A stretch of 64,000 nt of DNA from contig NZ_JAROCY010000016.1 in NCBI RefSeq assembly GCF_029436685.1, forward strand, positions 1 to 64,000, written 5' to 3'. Source of the DNA: Novosphingobium cyanobacteriorum (GTDB taxonomy: Bacteria; Pseudomonadota; Alphaproteobacteria; Sphingomonadales; Sphingomonadaceae). Positions 60,273 to 64,000 of the stretch are shown here, in pieces. A program made the translations under genes and the position numbers. The notes under the pieces are model-generated. The model saw only the letters and a program-made list of their open reading frames with translations, had not been told where the DNA came from and searched no databases. Position 1 is the stretch's first letter. Every line of letters starts with the position of its first letter.

Positions 60273-61340
60273 ATGCGGCTTCCCCAATCGCGACGCGGAT
60301 TTCTGGCCGGGCTTGGCGCGGCGGCCGTTGGCATCACCTTCGGCGGGCTGGGCGGGTGCAAGCGGGCGGCGAAGAGCCAGCTGAACTTCTACAACTGGGA
60401 TACCTATGTCGGGAAGGACACGCTTTCAGGCTTCGAGAAGGAGAGCGGGGTTCATGTGAACCTGAGCCTGTATTCCAACAACGACGAACTGTTTGCCAAG
60501 CTGCGCGGGGGGAACCCCGGCTATGATGTGGTGGTGCCGAGCAACGACTTTGTCCAGCGCATGGCCAAGGCCAACATGCTGATGCCGCTGGACCACGCAA
60601 AAATCCCGAACATCAAGAACATCGCGCCGCAGTTTGCCGATCCGCCGTTTGATCCCGGGCGCAAGTTCGCGATGCCCTATACCTGGCTGGTGCTGGGCAT
60701 CGGTTACCGCAAGAGCAAGGTTCAGGGCGTTCCCGACAGCTGGAGAACCGTGCTCGATTCACCGCAGTACAAGGGCCGCATCGCGCTGCTTTCCGATGCG
60801 GCGGACCTTTGCCGGTTGACCGAGATGTATCTGGGCAAGGACATCAACACCTTCGACCCTGCCGCGCTGGCGCAGGTGCAGGACCTGCTGATCCGGCAGA
60901 AACCCAACGTGGCGACGTTCCATGACGACAACGGGCAGGACCTGTTGCTGTCAGGCGATGCCGACCTGGTGATCGAATACAACGGCGACATCGCGCAGGT
61001 GATGAAGGAGGACAGCGACCTGGCCTTCGTGGTGCCGAAGGAAGGCAGCGTGATCCAGTCGGACCAGATCTGCATCCCGGCCGGCGCGCCCAACCCCGAT
61101 GCGGCCCATGCCTTCATCAATCACGTGCTGAGCGCCGAGGCGGGGGCCGACCTTGCGCGCACCATATCGTACCCCACGCCGAATGCGGCGGCGCTGGCGC
61201 AGATGCCCGAGGAGTATCGCAACAATCCCGCGATCTTCCCGCCGCCCGAGGCGATGGCCAAGTGCAAGTATGCGCAATACCTGGGCGAGGATGCCTATCG
61301 CACGTTCCAGGACGTGATCACCCGCGTGCGCGCGGCCTGA
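60273..61340 (+). CDS. Polyamine ABC transporter substrate-binding protein (second PotF-like)
   Basis: A 355-residue paralogue of the 44670 protein; LNFYNWDTYVG, GYDVVVPSNDFVQRM, FDPGRKFAMPYTWLVLGIGYRKS and DLVIEYNGDIAQVM align closely. The N-terminus SRRGFLAGLGAAAVGITFGGLGGC also mixes an RR pair with a lipobox. It has no permease of its own nearby, so it probably shares PotGHI with the first. Confidence 0.9.
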   Translation: MRLPQSRRGFLAGLGAAAVGITFGGLGGCKRAAKSQLNFYNWDTYVGKDTLSGFEKESGVHVNLSLYSNNDELFAKLRGGNPGYDVVVPSNDFVQRMAKANMLMPLDHAKIPNIKNIAPQFADPPFDPGRKFAMPYTWLVLGIGYRKSKVQGVPDSWRTVLDSPQYKGRIALLSDAADLCRLTEMYLGKDINTFDPAALAQVQDLLIRQKPNVATFHDDNGQDLLLSGDADLVIEYNGDIAQVMKEDSDLAFVVPKEGSVIQSDQICIPAGAPNPDAAHAFINHVLSAEAGADLARTISYPTPNAAALAQMPEEYRNNPAIFPPPEAMAKCKYAQYLGEDAYRTFQDVITRVRAA

Positions 61341-61351
61341 GGAGCGACGGC

Positions 61352-62695
61352 ATGGCGAGCGCAGCCGCGATCGACTGGGCAAGCGCGGAAGGGCTGGACC
61401 TTTCGCACTTCTGGATGCCGTTCACCAACAATCGCTTCTTCAAGGCGAACCCGCGCCTGTTCGTTTCAGCAAAGGACATGCACTTCACCACCGCCGATGG
61501 CCGGCAGGTGCTGGACGCGACATCGGGCCTGTGGTGCGTGAATGCCGGGCACGGGCGTGAGGCGATCACCGAGGCGATCCGCGAGGCGGCGGGCGTGCTT
61601 GATTTCGGCCCCACGTTCCAGCTGGGCCACCCGCTGCCGTTCCGGCTGGCGAGCGAGCTGGCGGCGATGATGCCGGCCGGGCTGGACCGGGTGTTCTTCA
61701 CCAATTCCGGATCGGAAAGCGCGGACACGGCGCTGAAGATGGCGCTCGCCTATCACCACGCCAAGGGCGATTCCACGCGCTTCCGGCTGATCGGGCGGCA
61801 GCGTGGCTATCACGGCACCAACTTTGGCGGGATGTCGGTGGGCGGGATTGGCGGCAACCGGCGGCGCTATGTCTCGCAGGTGTGGGGCGTGGACCACCTG
61901 GCGCATACCCATGGCGATGCGGTGCGGTTCCAGCGCGGGCTGCAGCCCGGAAACGGCGGGCTGGCCGAAGAGCTGGAGGAACTGGTGGCGCTGCACGGGC
62001 CGGAAACGATCGCGGCGGTGATCGTGGAGCCGGTGGCGGGATCGACCGGCGTGCTGGTGCCGCCGCAAGGATACCTGCAGGCGCTGCGCGACATTACCCG
62101 CAAGCATGGCATCCTGCTGATCTTTGACGAAGTGATCACCGGCTTTGGCCGCGTGGGCGATGCGGCGACGGCGGCCGAAGTGTTTGGCGTGACGCCCGAT
62201 ATCGTGACACTTGCCAAGGGCCTGACCAACGCCACGGTGCCGATGGGCGCGGTGGTGGCCAGCCGTGAGGTGCACGACACCATCGTCAACGGATCGCCCG
62301 CGGGGATCGAGTTCTTCCACGGCTATACCTATTCCGGGCATCCGCTGGCATCCGCAGCCGGCCTCGCGGCGCTGGCGCTCTATCGGCAGGAGGGCCTGTT
62401 CGCCCGCACCACCGCGCTGGCGCCGGTGTGGGAAGAGGCGATGCATGGCCTGCGCGATTGCCCGAACGTGATCGATATCCGCAACGTGGGGCTGGTGGCC
62501 GGGATCGAGCTGGCGCCGCGCGACGGCGCGATCGGGGCGCGGGCGATGGAGGCGTTCCACCGCGCGTTCGACGCCGGGCTGCTGATCCGCGTGACGGGCG
62601 ACATCATCGCACTGTCCCCCCCGCTGATCGTGAGCGAGGCGCAGATCGGCGAGATTGCGGACAAGCTGCGCACGGTGCTGCACGAAACCGCCTGA
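61352..62695 (+). CDS. Class III aminotransferase (beta-alanine:pyruvate type)
   Basis: A 447-residue omega-aminotransferase. LSHFWMPFTNNRFFKANPRLFVSAKDMHFTTADGRQVLDATSGLWCVNAGHGR at the N-terminus is characteristic of beta-alanine:pyruvate transaminases. The PLP aspartate is in LLIFDEVITGFGR and the lysine in LAKGLTNATVPMGAVV. ATG 61352 follows GGAG. It lies 11 bases after the second PotF-like gene and is probably co-transcribed. It could act on beta-alanine or aminobutyrate formed from polyamines. Confidence 0.87.
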   Translation: MASAAAIDWASAEGLDLSHFWMPFTNNRFFKANPRLFVSAKDMHFTTADGRQVLDATSGLWCVNAGHGREAITEAIREAAGVLDFGPTFQLGHPLPFRLASELAAMMPAGLDRVFFTNSGSESADTALKMALAYHHAKGDSTRFRLIGRQRGYHGTNFGGMSVGGIGGNRRRYVSQVWGVDHLAHTHGDAVRFQRGLQPGNGGLAEELEELVALHGPETIAAVIVEPVAGSTGVLVPPQGYLQALRDITRKHGILLIFDEVITGFGRVGDAATAAEVFGVTPDIVTLAKGLTNATVPMGAVVASREVHDTIVNGSPAGIEFFHGYTYSGHPLASAAGLAALALYRQEGLFARTTALAPVWEEAMHGLRDCPNVIDIRNVGLVAGIELAPRDGAIGARAMEAFHRAFDAGLLIRVTGDIIALSPPLIVSEAQIGEIADKLRTVLHETA

Positions 62696-62793
62696 CCGGC
62701 CAACAAAGGTGCTTGCGCCTGGTTGCTTACGCCGAGAGCCGCGCTAGCATTATTGGACGAGTGTCCTGAATTCGGAATTGCTTTGGGGGTGAT

Positions 62794-64000
62794 ATGATCA
62801 AGCGGCTTCTGGCGGGTGCGGCGATGGCGGTGGCGTTTGCCTCGCCTGCGCTGGCGAAGGAGCAGGTGGACCTGATCCTGCATCACGCGCGCGTGCTGAC
62901 GGTGGACAGGGACTTCACCGTGAAGACGGCGGTGGCGGTGAAGGGCGAGCGCATCGTTGCCACCGGGGGCGAGGACCTGCTGGAGCAGTTTGACGCGGCC
63001 AAGGTGGTGGATCTGGGCGGGCGCACGGTGATGCCCGGCTTCATCGACGCGCACCTGCATCCCTTTCCGGTGGCACCGTCCGACATTCCGGTGGCGCAGG
63101 CCAAGTCCGTGGCCGAAGTGCAGGCGATGCTGCGCGAAAAGGCCAAGCTGCTGGGGCCGGGCAAGTGGATCACCGGATATGGCTGGCAGGAATCGAACCT
63201 GGCGGAAAACCGCAACCTTACCCGCGCGGACCTGGATGTGGCGGCGCCGAACAACCCGGTTATGCTGACGCGCGCGGGATCGCATTCGTCGGTGTCCAAC
63301 TCGATGGCGCTGAAGATCGCGGGGATCGACCGCAACACGCCCGATCCCAAATCAGGCCTGATCGAGCATGACGCCAGCGGCGAGCCCAACGGGATCATCC
63401 GCGAACGCTTTGACCTGGTGAAGAAGTTCATCCCGCAGCCGACCTGGGCCGAAATGAAGATGCCCTATGTCGCGTGGCTGAAAAGCATCCTGGCGCTGGG
63501 CATCACCAGCTTCTGGGACGCCAGTGGCACCATCGACGACGAGCCGGTAGGGCAGGGCGGGGTGAAGCCGACCAAGAACGGCGACCTGTTCGGCGGGCCG
63601 AACATGACCTTTCGCCGGGCGCGCGAGATCTATGCCGAATATGGCGCGGATCTGCCGCGCGTGACCATGTACATCTCCTATCCCGGGGCGGAGCGGCTGA
63701 AGGCCTTCCCCCACACCAGCGGATATGGCGACAACCGCGTGCGGCTGGGCGCGATTGGCGAAAGCGCGGTGGACGGCGGCTTTACCGGGCCGACGGCGTG
63801 GCTGCTGGCCGATTACAAGGGGCAGCCTGGCTTCCGCGGCAAGGGCCGCTTCACCGATGCCGAACTGCAGGACATGGTGGATACCGCCAACCGGCTGGGC
63901 TGGCAGCTGGGCCTGCACTGCATTGGCGATGCCGCGATCGTGCAGACCATCGACGCCTATGCCAAATCGCTCGACGCCATTCCCGATCCCAACCACAAGA
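62794..64000 (+). CDS. Exported amidohydrolase family 3 protein (partial, runs off the window)
   Basis: About 402 codons are visible from ATG 62794 and the frame stays open to the edge. A signal peptide (MIKRLLAGAAMAVAFASPALA) is followed by VDLILHHARVLTVD and the metal-binding GFIDAHLHPF. LTRAGSHSSVSNSMALKIAGID and GLHCIGDAA (metal ligand) mark the YtcJ/NfdA-type amidohydrolase branch. The substrate is unknown. No TGTGATC site precedes it, so it is probably outside the polyamine regulon. Confidence 0.85.
   Translation, partial: MIKRLLAGAAMAVAFASPALAKEQVDLILHHARVLTVDRDFTVKTAVAVKGERIVATGGEDLLEQFDAAKVVDLGGRTVMPGFIDAHLHPFPVAPSDIPVAQAKSVAEVQAMLREKAKLLGPGKWITGYGWQESNLAENRNLTRADLDVAAPNNPVMLTRAGSHSSVSNSMALKIAGIDRNTPDPKSGLIEHDASGEPNGIIRERFDLVKKFIPQPTWAEMKMPYVAWLKSILALGITSFWDASGTIDDEPVGQGGVKPTKNGDLFGGPNMTFRRAREIYAEYGADLPRVTMYISYPGAERLKAFPHTSGYGDNRVRLGAIGESAVDGGFTGPTAWLLADYKGQPGFRGKGRFTDAELQDMVDTANRLGWQLGLHCIGDAAIVQTIDAYAKSLDAIPDPNHK

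Overview
The window reads as the chromosome of a GC-rich alphaproteobacterium of the Sphingomonadales (a Novosphingobium/Sphingomonas-like genome). The evidence is several TonB-dependent receptors, DUF6152/DUF6644 families that I know mainly from sphingomonads, Tat-exported oxidoreductases and sphingomonad-type intergenic repeats. The genus is inferred, not proven.

Layout. 1-130: tail of an unknown gene and a terminator. 919-6318: a TonB-dependent receptor, a cytochrome c'-like protein, a CysB-type regulator and a sulfite dehydrogenase pair (sorA, sorB), closed by a strong terminator. 6396-14038 (minus strand): an uncharacterised set with two secreted proteins of unknown function, a DUF6152 protein, a TonB-dependent receptor, a rhodanese/SMP-30 fusion and two DUF6644-like membrane proteins. 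14430-14810: a broken GIY-YIG (T5orf172/MUG113-like) gene.

14879-41687: the main find, a mobilizable genomic island of about 26.8 kb inserted in the 3' end of a tRNA-Met(CAT) gene. It is bounded by a 15-bp direct repeat. A P4-type integrase with two excisionase/AlpA-like proteins lies at one end. A TraA-type relaxase, its oriT, traC/traD-like genes and a DUF6118-like gene lie at the other. The cargo is a self-contained nitrate-respiration module: a fused NarK1-NarK2 transporter, NarGHJI, a parvulin, molybdenum-cofactor genes (moaA, moaD, moaE, moaB, moaC, moeA, mobA), a TauE-like exporter, an FNR-family regulator, an outer-membrane porin, a small membrane protein, NnrS and a beta-carbonic anhydrase. 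FNR-type boxes sit at both divergent promoters. No T4SS and no nitrite reductase are present, so transfer would need a helper and the visible end product is nitrite.

41855-62695: a polyamine (putrescine/spermidine) uptake and catabolism region. It has a TonB-dependent receptor, three PotF/D-like binding proteins or transport parts (two PotF-like proteins plus PotG, PotH, PotI), two PuuA-like glutamate-polyamine ligases, a PuuB-like oxidase, an IorAB-type molybdenum hydroxylase, two class III aminotransferases, a spermidine-dehydrogenase-like enzyme and a GntR-family regulator. A shared TGTGATC element occurs in front of nearly every transcription unit here, so the region looks like one regulon. 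62794-64000: the start of an amidohydrolase that runs off the window.
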